Assembly (NCBI GenBank): GCA_002329625.1
Contig: DCTP01000027.1
Coordinates: 17,627 to 23,255, forward strand
DNA from: Leptolinea sp. UBA1437
GTDB taxonomy: Bacteria; Chloroflexota; Anaerolineae; Anaerolineales; Anaerolineaceae
DNA: 5,629 nt
Direction: 5' to 3'
Position numbers and translations under genes: made by a program. Shown here one piece after another: positions 1 through 5,629 of this stretch. Position 1 is the first letter of the stretch. Each line of letters begins with the position of its first letter. Under the pieces are notes generated by a model that did not search any database, was not told where the DNA came from, and saw only the letters and a list, made by a program, of their open reading frames with translations.

Positions 1-1074
1 AGCACCGGTATCAGGATTTATCATCCAGTAAATCAGCCCGCCGAAATACCAGGGGAGAACAATCCCAGAACAAATGATTATCCATCCGATCTTCTGTTTT
101 TGTGAAATTTGCTGTACGGCGGCTTTCAGACATCGATGGATTAAAAACGGTGCAACAATCAGCGCAATGAGTCCGGATTGTTTGGTTACGGCTGCTTCGG
201 AAGCAAAGACCAGACTCAGGAAGATGCTCTGCTGCTGATCTTTGTCAGATCGATCATTCCCTTTCAGAATTGTATACAGCGATAGGAGGACCATGCTCGC
301 TGCCGGGACATCCATATAACCATTAAATATCTGATCCCCCATCAATTTTTTCATCATATAGCGAGCGATAATCGCTGCGAAAAAGAAACCGGTTTCTTTC
401 TTTTGGAAACCTAAATCAAAAAGCATCAGGAAAATCCACAGAAAGAATAAAGGCGGGATGAGTGTGTTAAAGAATTGAACCGGGTTGTTACCCTGTAGCA
501 CATAGCTTATTGACCAATTGGATGCGACAAGTTGCGGATAGGATCCGCGAAAAGCTGGAATTTGATTGGTTGCCCAGGTTTCCGCAAATGCGTTCCACGA
601 GAAAAGCGTATCCCAGCCGCTGAAAATTGTTCCGAAGTTCAAACGCCAGACATGAATCCCCCATAAAATAGCAGAGACCGAACCGAACCCGCTTAAAATC
701 CACAACGCATTTTGAATGATTTCTCGACCGCTATGAGAAAATTGGGAAAAAGTTGTTGTTAAAGGGATCAGTTCTTTTTTTATGCTTTTTTCAATAATAA
801 AAAGAATTTCTTTCAGTGGTGTTCGGAATGATCGCCGAAAAAGAAACAACAAGGCAAAGATTTCAAAAGCGATCAAGAGCGATAGAATCGGCCGGGTATA
901 AATTCTTAAGGCAGCAAGCAGAAAAATGATCAAATAGTTGGTAACCAGACTTAAAGGGAACAAATAAAGAAACCGTTCTATTAATCCGCCGCGAATTTTA
1001 AAAACCTTCAGGAGGATTAATCCCGGTAAGAAAATGTTTTGAAGCAGTCCGATGATCCCGAAGCAAACCAACAT
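1..1074 (-). CDS. Polytopic membrane protein, GT-C-like glycosyltransferase (partial, C-terminus beyond window)
   Basis: The frame is open from an ATG at 1074 to the left edge, giving 358 residues without a stop; the C-terminus is missing. The protein is very hydrophobic, with membrane segments near residues 1-22, 39-57, 60-78, 119-141, 199-218, several between 225 and 315, and 330-350. A loop after the fourth segment holds WDTLFSWNAFAETWA (154-168, Asp155) and YPQL (179-182). An acidic residue in the first large outer loop followed by an aromatic-Pro motif is typical of GT-C enzymes that use polyprenyl-linked sugars. MDVPAA (254-259) and EAAVTKQSGL (293-302) also fit that fold. Asp155 as catalytic residue is my inference. 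The start lies 3 nt after the stop of the preceding gene, with AAGGAA at good spacing, so co-translation is likely. The roughly 120 residues ahead of the Asp loop are unusual. A transporter or polymerase is a less likely alternative; the substrate is unknown. Confidence 0.8.
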   Translation of the reverse strand, partial: MLVCFGIIGLLQNIFLPGLILLKVFKIRGGLIERFLYLFPLSLVTNYLIIFLLAALRIYTRPILSLLIAFEIFALLFLFRRSFRTPLKEILFIIEKSIKKELIPLTTTFSQFSHSGREIIQNALWILSGFGSVSAILWGIHVWRLNFGTIFSGWDTLFSWNAFAETWATNQIPAFRGSYPQLVASNWSISYVLQGNNPVQFFNTLIPPLFFLWIFLMLFDLGFQKKETGFFFAAIIARYMMKKLMGDQIFNGYMDVPAASMVLLSLYTILKGNDRSDKDQQQSIFLSLVFASEAAVTKQSGLIALIVAPFLIHRCLKAAVQQISQKQKIGWIIICSGIVLPWYFGGLIYWMINPDTGA

Positions 1075-1077
1075 AAA

Positions 1078-2694
1078 TTATTCCTTGTTTAAGGTGTAAA
1101 TGACGCCGTCATCCGTGTCCGCTACCACTTTCAGGTTTTTAAACAAGGCTTCGATCCTTTTTTGAGTATCCTGACCGTAGATGTCTCTCATCTGATCTTC
1201 AAAAGTATCGAATACGACCAGGAATGCTTCGCCCCGTTGAAAAGCGGATCTGCCTGCGTCGGTATCTTGAGAATTCTGGCTTTCATATGCGTAAAAAATC
1301 TCATCCGGCTGATTGACATACACTTCATGTATCGGCCAGGTAATTCGGTTTAACAAAAATAGCAGGGCTGTTTCTTCGTTGGTTACGATTAGTTGTTCGG
1401 GCGGAATATGATCACGAATATAAGCAACTGTCTCTGATTCTCTCCACTTGACCGAATTGTACCCTAATCCGTCGATCGCATTCTGGCGGGCGATACGAAT
1501 CGATCGCAATCCATAAGTCGCTGCCAAACCGATAAGACAGAAAGTGATAATGTATTTCAGTCCGGAAGAGTTTTGCCGGTGGCGCAATAATCTTGCATAA
1601 ACCGAACCGATCAAACAGAGAAAGCTGAAATGTGCCGGTGAAAGCATCCGCGATCCGATCGTAATCGGCGGATAAGTGGTGACGGAGGTTAGCAAAATCA
1701 CAAAAAGATAGATATAGAAAAAAGAACAAAATATCAACGATAAGAAATTGAGAATCCGATCGTTTAGATTGTCAGTGTTTTGATGCAAAACCGCGATGCA
1801 AATGATGAATGGAAAGACAAGGATCAGAGAATAGACGATAGGTTTTATCCAAACTGGAATTGATTGCGAATTTATGAACGAATCCGGTAAAAGCCATTGT
1901 AAAAAGACCGGCTGCAACTGACTATTAAAGCGTCTGATTTCCTCCCACAAATTTACATTTTCCAAGATACTGCGGGATGCCACCGTCGAAGTCATTCGGA
2001 TATCATAAATCAGCCAAATCAGCATAGGAAGAAAAGCGATCAAACCATAAACAACGGCTTCGCTCAAACGAATGCGAAATTGTTTTTTCTGAGCAAACAA
2101 CAAAATCAAACAAGCGCAGATCAAACAAGCTGCCATACTGTAACGGGTCAGAAAAGAAAGGCCGCAGCTGACTGCGCTAATGAACAGCCGGCTACGCCGT
2201 CCCGTTGACAGATATTGTGCCAATGTAAGGAATCCGATTGCCATCAATGCGATGCTCAAAGGTTCGGACATAGCCCAGGAATAAACTGGTATTAAAATCG
2301 GTGAAGTTGCCAACAAAGTGCCCGCCAGAAGTCCGGCAATCCATTTTTCGGCGCATTGTGAAATTGTTTTGGCAACCGCGAAAACGGTGGCGGCAAAAAG
2401 AATAATATTTAATGGCCCGGCAAAGCCGGCCGGATCGAGACCGAGCCAACCGAAAAATGCCAACAAAAGCGGATAGAAAGGAGGAAAATAAGGAAGAAGC
2501 CTGAATTCTCCCGCCGGATTTATCAGCCCCAATCCTTTTCCAGCCAACAGATTTCGGGCGGCAGTGATGTAAATCGTGGCATCGCCTCCCACTCCCGGTC
2601 CCCGGCGCATGCTTATCGCCAGTAAATAACATCCGAGAACAGCGGGCAAAACAGCCAATCCCCATATCGCTTTTTGATTATTTATTTTCATCAT
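1078..2694 (-). CDS. Glycosyltransferase family 39-like (PMT_2/ArnT-like) integral membrane protein
   Basis: This 538-residue protein (from the ATG at 2694) probably transfers a sugar from a polyprenyl-phosphate donor on the outer face of the cytoplasmic membrane. Membrane segment 1 (about 9-29) is followed by an outer loop with GGDATIYITAARNLLAGKG (36-54); Asp38 fits the catalytic acid of the GT-C fold. PPFYP (71-75) is a hallmark of the PMT_2/ArnT-like group. About ten further helices follow (95-111, 118-140, 145-162, 170-182, 187-201, 213-231, 282-303, 314-338, 357-370, 381-396), with SEPL at 143-146 and GSRMLSP at 347-353. The last 130 residues are soluble, presumably periplasmic or extracellular. 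Start choice: tandem ATGs at 2694 and 2691 overlap the upstream gene by 14-17 nt. An ATG at 2709 and a TTG at 2742 are also in frame but have no Shine-Dalgarno, and the AAAGAAG before 2694 is itself too close. The family is well supported; acceptor and sugar are unknown. Confidence 0.87.
   Translation of the reverse strand: MMKINNQKAIWGLAVLPAVLGCYLLAISMRRGPGVGGDATIYITAARNLLAGKGLGLINPAGEFRLLPYFPPFYPLLLAFFGWLGLDPAGFAGPLNIILFAATVFAVAKTISQCAEKWIAGLLAGTLLATSPILIPVYSWAMSEPLSIALMAIGFLTLAQYLSTGRRSRLFISAVSCGLSFLTRYSMAACLICACLILLFAQKKQFRIRLSEAVVYGLIAFLPMLIWLIYDIRMTSTVASRSILENVNLWEEIRRFNSQLQPVFLQWLLPDSFINSQSIPVWIKPIVYSLILVFPFIICIAVLHQNTDNLNDRILNFLSLIFCSFFYIYLFVILLTSVTTYPPITIGSRMLSPAHFSFLCLIGSVYARLLRHRQNSSGLKYIITFCLIGLAATYGLRSIRIARQNAIDGLGYNSVKWRESETVAYIRDHIPPEQLIVTNEETALLFLLNRITWPIHEVYVNQPDEIFYAYESQNSQDTDAGRSAFQRGEAFLVVFDTFEDQMRDIYGQDTQKRIEALFKNLKVVADTDDGVIYTLNKE
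1081..1086 (-). promoter_or_regulatory. Ribosome binding site for the left-edge membrane gene
   Basis: AAGGAA lies 6 nt upstream of the ATG at 1074, inside the last codons of the preceding gene. It supports this ATG as the start and suggests translational coupling across the TAA at 1080-1078. Confidence 0.65.
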
Positions 2695-4456
2695 CTTCTT
2701 TAAAACCATACACCGACAAATTATCAAAGGTAGCCAATTCAACCAAACCGTTTTCCCGGCATTGATTTTTCAGTTCTTCAAGTGTCTGCCAGCGAGCGGT
2801 CGAATTTTGCCCGATTAGAGAATCCAGCGCTTCTAAATCGAACAGGAAGAAATCCACTTTCAATTCTCGAGCTTTTTCGAGGCTTTCCGCGCTCGGGAAA
2901 GTATCCATGATCCCTTGAATGCTCCGGTATTGTGATGGGGGGAAGGCGTTGAAGAACCCACCGATAAATGGTTTGTTATTATATAAAGTATAGTATGTGG
3001 CAGCTTGGTCATCATTCAGTTCAAAGGGAATGTTCATGACTGAGCCGGTTTCTGGGCGTTCGGATAGCCAGAGATCGACCGGACGCGGTTTAATTTCGGA
3101 AAACCGGTCAATCGGTCTGGGGGCGAAATCCAGGATAATCAGTGCGATTAATAGAACCGAGATTAAGGTTGTATGATTTTTGGCGTTATTAAGAAGTGCT
3201 TTCGCACCTAAACCCGCTCCGCAGGCAATAAAAACCAATGCAAACAGTCCGAAGCGCATTAATGCGCGCATTTTTCCGAAGAACGGAAAATATTTATATA
3301 GAATCAGCCCCGGCAGATAAATTCTGGCAGAGTCTTTTTGCAGTATATTTTGTAAAAATCGAGGCAGAGAAATGATAACAGGCTGTTCATTCCAATGTAA
3401 ATCAGTTCCCATAGCTAAAATTACCGCGCAAACAATCCCGATTGTCAGGGCTGACCAAATCCAATTTTGTTCTTTTTTCTTTCGAACCATTCCATGTAAA
3501 TAAAGAATCAATGAAATGATTCCCACATATAATGTTGCTTCAATCCACAAATCACGGTGGAAATGGCTGCCGACCCATTTTCCGAAAATGAAATGGGTTG
3601 TGGCGGGCAATAAGAAATCGGTCGGACTTGCCGAATACATACTGGCGCTGCCCCAGTCTCGATCAGGCATCCCTCCGGAGCTTGCCAAGGTCAAAAACGG
3701 CAACTCGGCAAGGATCAAAAGCGGCAAAGCAATTAATAGGAAAAGTCCAAAGGTTTTCCAAAAAGCCATATCTTTTAATTGAGAAATTCGGTTCGGAAGA
3801 ATGAGCAAAATCCCTTGTATGGCGGCGACAAAAATCAACATAAATACATAGTATTGAGAGCAGAATGCGGTCAACCCCAATCCCAATGCCGCCAATATTG
3901 CAGATTTCTTTCGAAATTGTCCGATACCCGGTCGCAGCATATCAAACCAGCCCCAGAAGAAAAGTGGGATCCATTGGGTTCCGCATAGATTCAAATGGCC
4001 TGCCAGAAAATGTGAGTGCCAATAAGGTAGGCAGGCAAAAACGGTACCGCCGATCCAACCCGCTAAAGCGGACCCGCTCAAATGCCTGACCCAGCTGAAC
4101 ATCATTGTTCCGGCAAGGATGAAACTGAGCAGCATCGCCATGTTATAGCCGAAAGTTTCGCCGCCGATTAAACTGAAGGGTAATGCCAAAGCCAATTGCG
4201 CCGGAGCCATCTCGGTTCGTGCCAGATTCCAACCCTCTGGATAATTTAAGAACCAGACATCCAAGGGATTGGCATGGATCTGAAAGAGCGCTTTTTTGAC
4301 CCAACCGATCATCCAAATAAAATAAATATTATCGCCGATGTCCCCGGCTATTTCATGGGTCAGGTGAGTTACCAGCGGCCAGGTAAAAATTATAGACAGG
4401 AGCACGAACCACAAAATAATAAAAAAAAGAGTTCGTTTTCTAAAAAAACTAACCAA
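2678..4456 (-). CDS. YfhO/GT-C-like multi-pass membrane protein with C-terminal soluble domain
   Basis: This is a 592-residue protein if it starts at the TTG at 4456, or 605 from the ATG at 4495. TTG is preferred because AGAAGGA lies 7 nt upstream and the overlap with the preceding gene is only 8 nt. Helix 1 (10-28) ends in TWPL and is followed by an outer loop with GDIGDN (38-43) and YPEGWN (72-77); Asp39 or Asp42 could be the GT-C catalytic acid. LPYWHSHFLAGHLN (143-156) and TQWIPLFF (160-167) follow, then paired helices at 187-221 and 232-255. An outer loop carries SASPTDFLLP (275-284), then helices at 309-323 and 331-350. RALMRFGLF (397-405) precedes helices at 401-421 and 429-445 and resembles the R-x-P/M-x-RF signature of YfhO-like proteins. 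Residues from about 449 are soluble. The family is large and mostly uncharacterised; YfhO relatives are linked to glycosylation of cell-wall polymers. Glycosyltransferase activity here is inference. Confidence 0.83.
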   Translation of the reverse strand: MVSFFRKRTLFFIILWFVLLSIIFTWPLVTHLTHEIAGDIGDNIYFIWMIGWVKKALFQIHANPLDVWFLNYPEGWNLARTEMAPAQLALALPFSLIGGETFGYNMAMLLSFILAGTMMFSWVRHLSGSALAGWIGGTVFACLPYWHSHFLAGHLNLCGTQWIPLFFWGWFDMLRPGIGQFRKKSAILAALGLGLTAFCSQYYVFMLIFVAAIQGILLILPNRISQLKDMAFWKTFGLFLLIALPLLILAELPFLTLASSGGMPDRDWGSASMYSASPTDFLLPATTHFIFGKWVGSHFHRDLWIEATLYVGIISLILYLHGMVRKKKEQNWIWSALTIGIVCAVILAMGTDLHWNEQPVIISLPRFLQNILQKDSARIYLPGLILYKYFPFFGKMRALMRFGLFALVFIACGAGLGAKALLNNAKNHTTLISVLLIALIILDFAPRPIDRFSEIKPRPVDLWLSERPETGSVMNIPFELNDDQAATYYTLYNNKPFIGGFFNAFPPSQYRSIQGIMDTFPSAESLEKARELKVDFFLFDLEALDSLIGQNSTARWQTLEELKNQCRENGLVELATFDNLSVYGFKEDDENK

Positions 4457-5456
4457 GATTTTGTTCCTTCTTAAAATCGATGATCCGTTTTTCATCCCAG
4501 GAACGCTTCACCGCGTTGATTAGTTGTTCCGTAATTAACCCGTCATGGAGTGTACAAGAGGGTTCGACCTCTCGTTTTGTAACCGCAATAAAATGTTTCA
4601 TCTCTTCAAGAAACAACTGATTGCGTTCAAACGGTTCGACGGGAGGGATAATAACCGATTCCGGATTGACTGCGTTTTGCAACGTCACGCATGCGTCAGA
4701 ATTGTTCCAATGTAAAACCCCTTGCGTACCGGTAATTTCCAGGTCATTGCGCACAAATCGTCGAAAGTAATCCAAATGAATCGATCCGACCAAATTATTT
4801 TCCATTTTCACGCCGACTTCGGCGACATCGTCAACGGAAATTTCCAAATCACTGATTTTGCCGTTATAGCCCCAGATGAAATCCACTTCACCGAAAAGCC
4901 AACGAACATAGTCGAAAGGATGGCACAGGGTCAAAGCCACACCACCGCCTAAGTCTTTTCGTGCACTGTAACTTTTTCGATAATCTTCCCACGGATGCCA
5001 ATCCGGCAGGTATTCGCTCCAACAGGCTTGAAAAGAAAGCGGTTGCCCGATTGCACCGGTTTGCATCAATTCCTTTATTTTCAACAAGCCGGGATGAAAG
5101 CGAAATTGAAAACCCATCAATAATTTCCCGTTACCGGCTTTAAGAGCGGATTCTAATTCGCCTATTCTTTCAATTTGATCGGTAATTGGTTTTTCCATCA
5201 GGATGGAACAGCCGGCTTTTGCTGCGGGAATGGCGACGTCCAGATGGAAAGCGGTCGGATTGGCGATAATTACGCCGTCCGGATGATGAGCCATTGCTTT
5301 GTCTATTTCTGTTTCAACCGGAATATCTCCGATTTCATCGGTCGGTAAGGTGCTATGGTTCGAACGCAACAGCACCAAATCATTTTGTCCGCATGCACGA
5401 AGGTTTCTCAAGTGCCTTCGCCCGATCGAACCAAATCCCGCAATTAAAAACCGCAT
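4449..5456 (-). CDS. Gfo/Idh/MocA-family NAD(P)-dependent oxidoreductase
   Basis: This complete 335-residue protein is the usual length for a cytoplasmic sugar or cyclitol dehydrogenase of this family. The N-terminal Rossmann domain opens with MRFLIAGFGSIGRRH, where G7-x-G9-x-x-G12 binds the dinucleotide. VIIANPTAFH (62-71) is the strand-4 region and MEKPI (87-91) supplies the conserved Lys89 expected in catalysis. The C-terminal alpha/beta domain begins near 120 and contains DLGGGVALTLCHPFDYV (168-184); His179 is the likely general acid/base. A Thr occupies the position often held by Asp in the D-x-x-x-H version, a variant I recall from surface-polysaccharide members. The ATG at 5456 is preceded by AGAAGGG at 7-nt spacing, so the start is firm. 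The gene overlaps the next one by 8 nt (or 47 nt) and its context suggests nucleotide-sugar or inositol oxidation for a glycan. The family is certain; the substrate (UDP-sugar, inositol, other) is not determinable. Confidence 0.93.
   Translation of the reverse strand: MRFLIAGFGSIGRRHLRNLRACGQNDLVLLRSNHSTLPTDEIGDIPVETEIDKAMAHHPDGVIIANPTAFHLDVAIPAAKAGCSILMEKPITDQIERIGELESALKAGNGKLLMGFQFRFHPGLLKIKELMQTGAIGQPLSFQACWSEYLPDWHPWEDYRKSYSARKDLGGGVALTLCHPFDYVRWLFGEVDFIWGYNGKISDLEISVDDVAEVGVKMENNLVGSIHLDYFRRFVRNDLEITGTQGVLHWNNSDACVTLQNAVNPESVIIPPVEPFERNQLFLEEMKHFIAVTKREVEPSCTLHDGLITEQLINAVKRSWDEKRIIDFKKEQNLG
4464..4470 (-). promoter_or_regulatory. Ribosome binding site that selects a TTG start
   Basis: AGAAGGA, read on the minus strand within the last codons of the oxidoreductase gene, sits 7 nt ahead of the TTG at 4456. 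The upstream in-frame ATG at 4495 is preceded by GCGTTCCTGGG, which holds no spaced Shine-Dalgarno. The site therefore favours the TTG and an 8-nt overlap (TTGGTTAG) with the preceding stop. Confidence 0.6.
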
Positions 5457-5463
5457 ATTTCAT

Positions 5464-5470
5464 CCCTTCT
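5464..5470 (-). promoter_or_regulatory. Ribosome binding site of the oxidoreductase gene
   Basis: AGAAGGG lies 7 nt upstream of the ATG at 5456, close to the ideal Shine-Dalgarno complement and spacing. A nearer-upstream ATG at 5463 is out of frame and overlaps the site, so 5456 is the start. Confidence 0.75.
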
Positions 5471-5498
5471 TTATTCCCACTGTAGATTTGTTGCATTT

Positions 5499-5507
5499 AT
5501 TTTAGCA
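5499..5507 (-). promoter_or_regulatory. Possible extended -10 promoter element
   Basis: Read on the minus strand, TGCTAAAAT matches the extended -10 pattern TGnTATAAT at all but one position and lies in the only intergenic gap. A start of transcription near 5492 would give a leader of roughly 35 nt before the oxidoreductase ATG. No recognisable -35 hexamer is present 16-19 nt upstream. The region is AT-rich, so chance is a real alternative, and transcription could simply read through from the preceding gene. Confidence 0.3.
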
Positions 5508-5517
5508 GAAACCGATC

Positions 5518-5629
5518 TTATTTTGATTTCGAGTCACCGGTATACCGATACGAACGATCTCCGTTTTGTACCAGAATCAGATCCGCTACGGTGGTGGCAC
5601 CTTGTGAATGACCCACCATCCAGATCTCG
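5518..5629 (-). CDS. C-terminal end of an alpha/beta-hydrolase-like protein (partial, possibly truncated)
   Basis: The frame is open from the right edge to a TAA at 5520-5518 and encodes 36 residues: the end of a gene that starts outside the window. It contains IWMVGHSQGATTVADLILV, a hydrophobic strand followed by G-H-S-Q-G and a helix-like stretch. This is the nucleophile elbow of serine alpha/beta hydrolases (lipase, esterase, cutinase and thioesterase types), with the Ser as the expected nucleophile. The oddity is that only 28 residues follow the Ser. In the normal fold, well over 50 residues carrying the catalytic Asp and His follow. So the gene may be a truncated or decayed hydrolase, a protein with a permuted arrangement, or a chance motif in an unrelated family. 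The other two minus-strand frames also close within this stretch, so a simple frameshift just before the stop does not restore a longer tail. It ends 61 bp before the next gene, on the same strand. Confidence 0.5.
   Translation of the reverse strand, partial: EIWMVGHSQGATTVADLILVQNGDRSYRYTGDSKSK

Noticed and set aside
488..703. Open frame of 71 codons on the minus strand
   Set aside because: It lies wholly inside the in-frame 358-residue membrane protein in another frame and has an ordinary, non-protein-like composition; a shadow.
1412..1729. Minus-strand open frame of 105 codons
   Set aside because: It is embedded out of frame in the PMT_2-like gene, whose frame continues through it with clear membrane helices.
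2192..2665. Minus-strand open frame of 157 codons
   Set aside because: It is rich in Arg, Cys and Ser, as out-of-frame readings of membrane genes often are, and it covers the GGD and PPFYP motifs of the real frame; no independent ribosome binding site or family resemblance.
2695..2742. Upstream TTG (2742) and ATG (2709) as starts of the PMT_2-like gene
   Set aside because: Neither has a Shine-Dalgarno at a useful distance and both lengthen the overlap with the upstream gene. Not excluded, but less likely than the tandem ATGs at 2694/2691.
3516..4474. Several plus-strand open frames of 66-88 codons opposite the YfhO-like gene
   Set aside because: They overlap each other and lie antisense to a convincing coding frame; none shows a recognisable motif.
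4974..4980. Thr in place of the usual Asp near the catalytic His of the oxidoreductase (LTLCH)
   Set aside because: I considered this as a lost catalytic residue, but the L-T-L-x-H form is familiar from polysaccharide-locus members of the family and the His and Lys are kept, so inactivity is not implied.
5457..5535. Possible terminator after the hydrolase-like gene
   Set aside because: Only a weak GAAATC/GATTTC-type pairing is visible, without a GC-rich stem or U-tract, so no terminator is called.
5538..5547. Perfect 10-bp palindrome CGGTATACCG, considered as an operator
   Set aside because: It is inside the coding end of the hydrolase-like gene, encodes ordinary residues (R-Y-T), has no second copy in the window and is not followed by a T-run; chance is sufficient.

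Overview
The window looks bacterial, and every supported gene lies on the minus strand, so the reading direction runs from high to low coordinates. Base composition is moderate (mid-40s percent GC by eye). Genes are tightly packed and show purine-rich Shine-Dalgarno sequences. The gene content (a Gfo/Idh/MocA oxidoreductase followed by several polytopic GT-C-like membrane proteins) is typical of a cell-surface glycan or lipid-linked sugar locus in an environmental bacterium. I lean towards a Chloroflexi/Anaerolineae-like or candidate-phylum origin, but the window has no taxonomic marker and this is only an impression.

Layout in transcription order. (1) 5629-5518: the C-terminal end of a gene that enters from outside the window. 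It carries a GHSQG nucleophile-elbow motif of the alpha/beta-hydrolase type but stops only 28 residues after the serine. (2) 5517-5457: a 61-bp gap, the only real intergenic space, with a possible extended -10 promoter and a good ribosome binding site. (3) 5456-4449: a complete NAD(P)-dependent Gfo/Idh/MocA-type oxidoreductase. (4) 4456 (or 4495) to 2678: a large membrane protein with a YfhO/GT-C-like layout. (5) about 2694 to 1078: a second large membrane protein, resembling the PMT_2/ArnT-like glycosyltransferase family 39. (6) 1074 to the left edge: 358 residues of a third polytopic protein with GT-C-like features, cut by the window end.

The last four genes are joined by overlaps or a gap of a few bases, so they are almost certainly co-transcribed and translationally coupled. 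A reasonable working model is that the oxidoreductase modifies a nucleotide sugar or cyclitol in the cytoplasm. The membrane proteins would then use polyprenyl-phosphate-linked sugars on the outer face of the membrane to decorate a glycan, lipid or protein. No substrate can be read from sequence alone.

I found no tRNA, rRNA, CRISPR array, insertion sequence, attachment site, riboswitch or convincing terminator. The points most worth checking are the truncated hydrolase end, the start codon of the 4456-2678 gene (a TTG with a strong Shine-Dalgarno against an upstream ATG with none), the shared tail pattern of the two complete membrane proteins, and the extra N-terminal membrane module of the left-edge protein.
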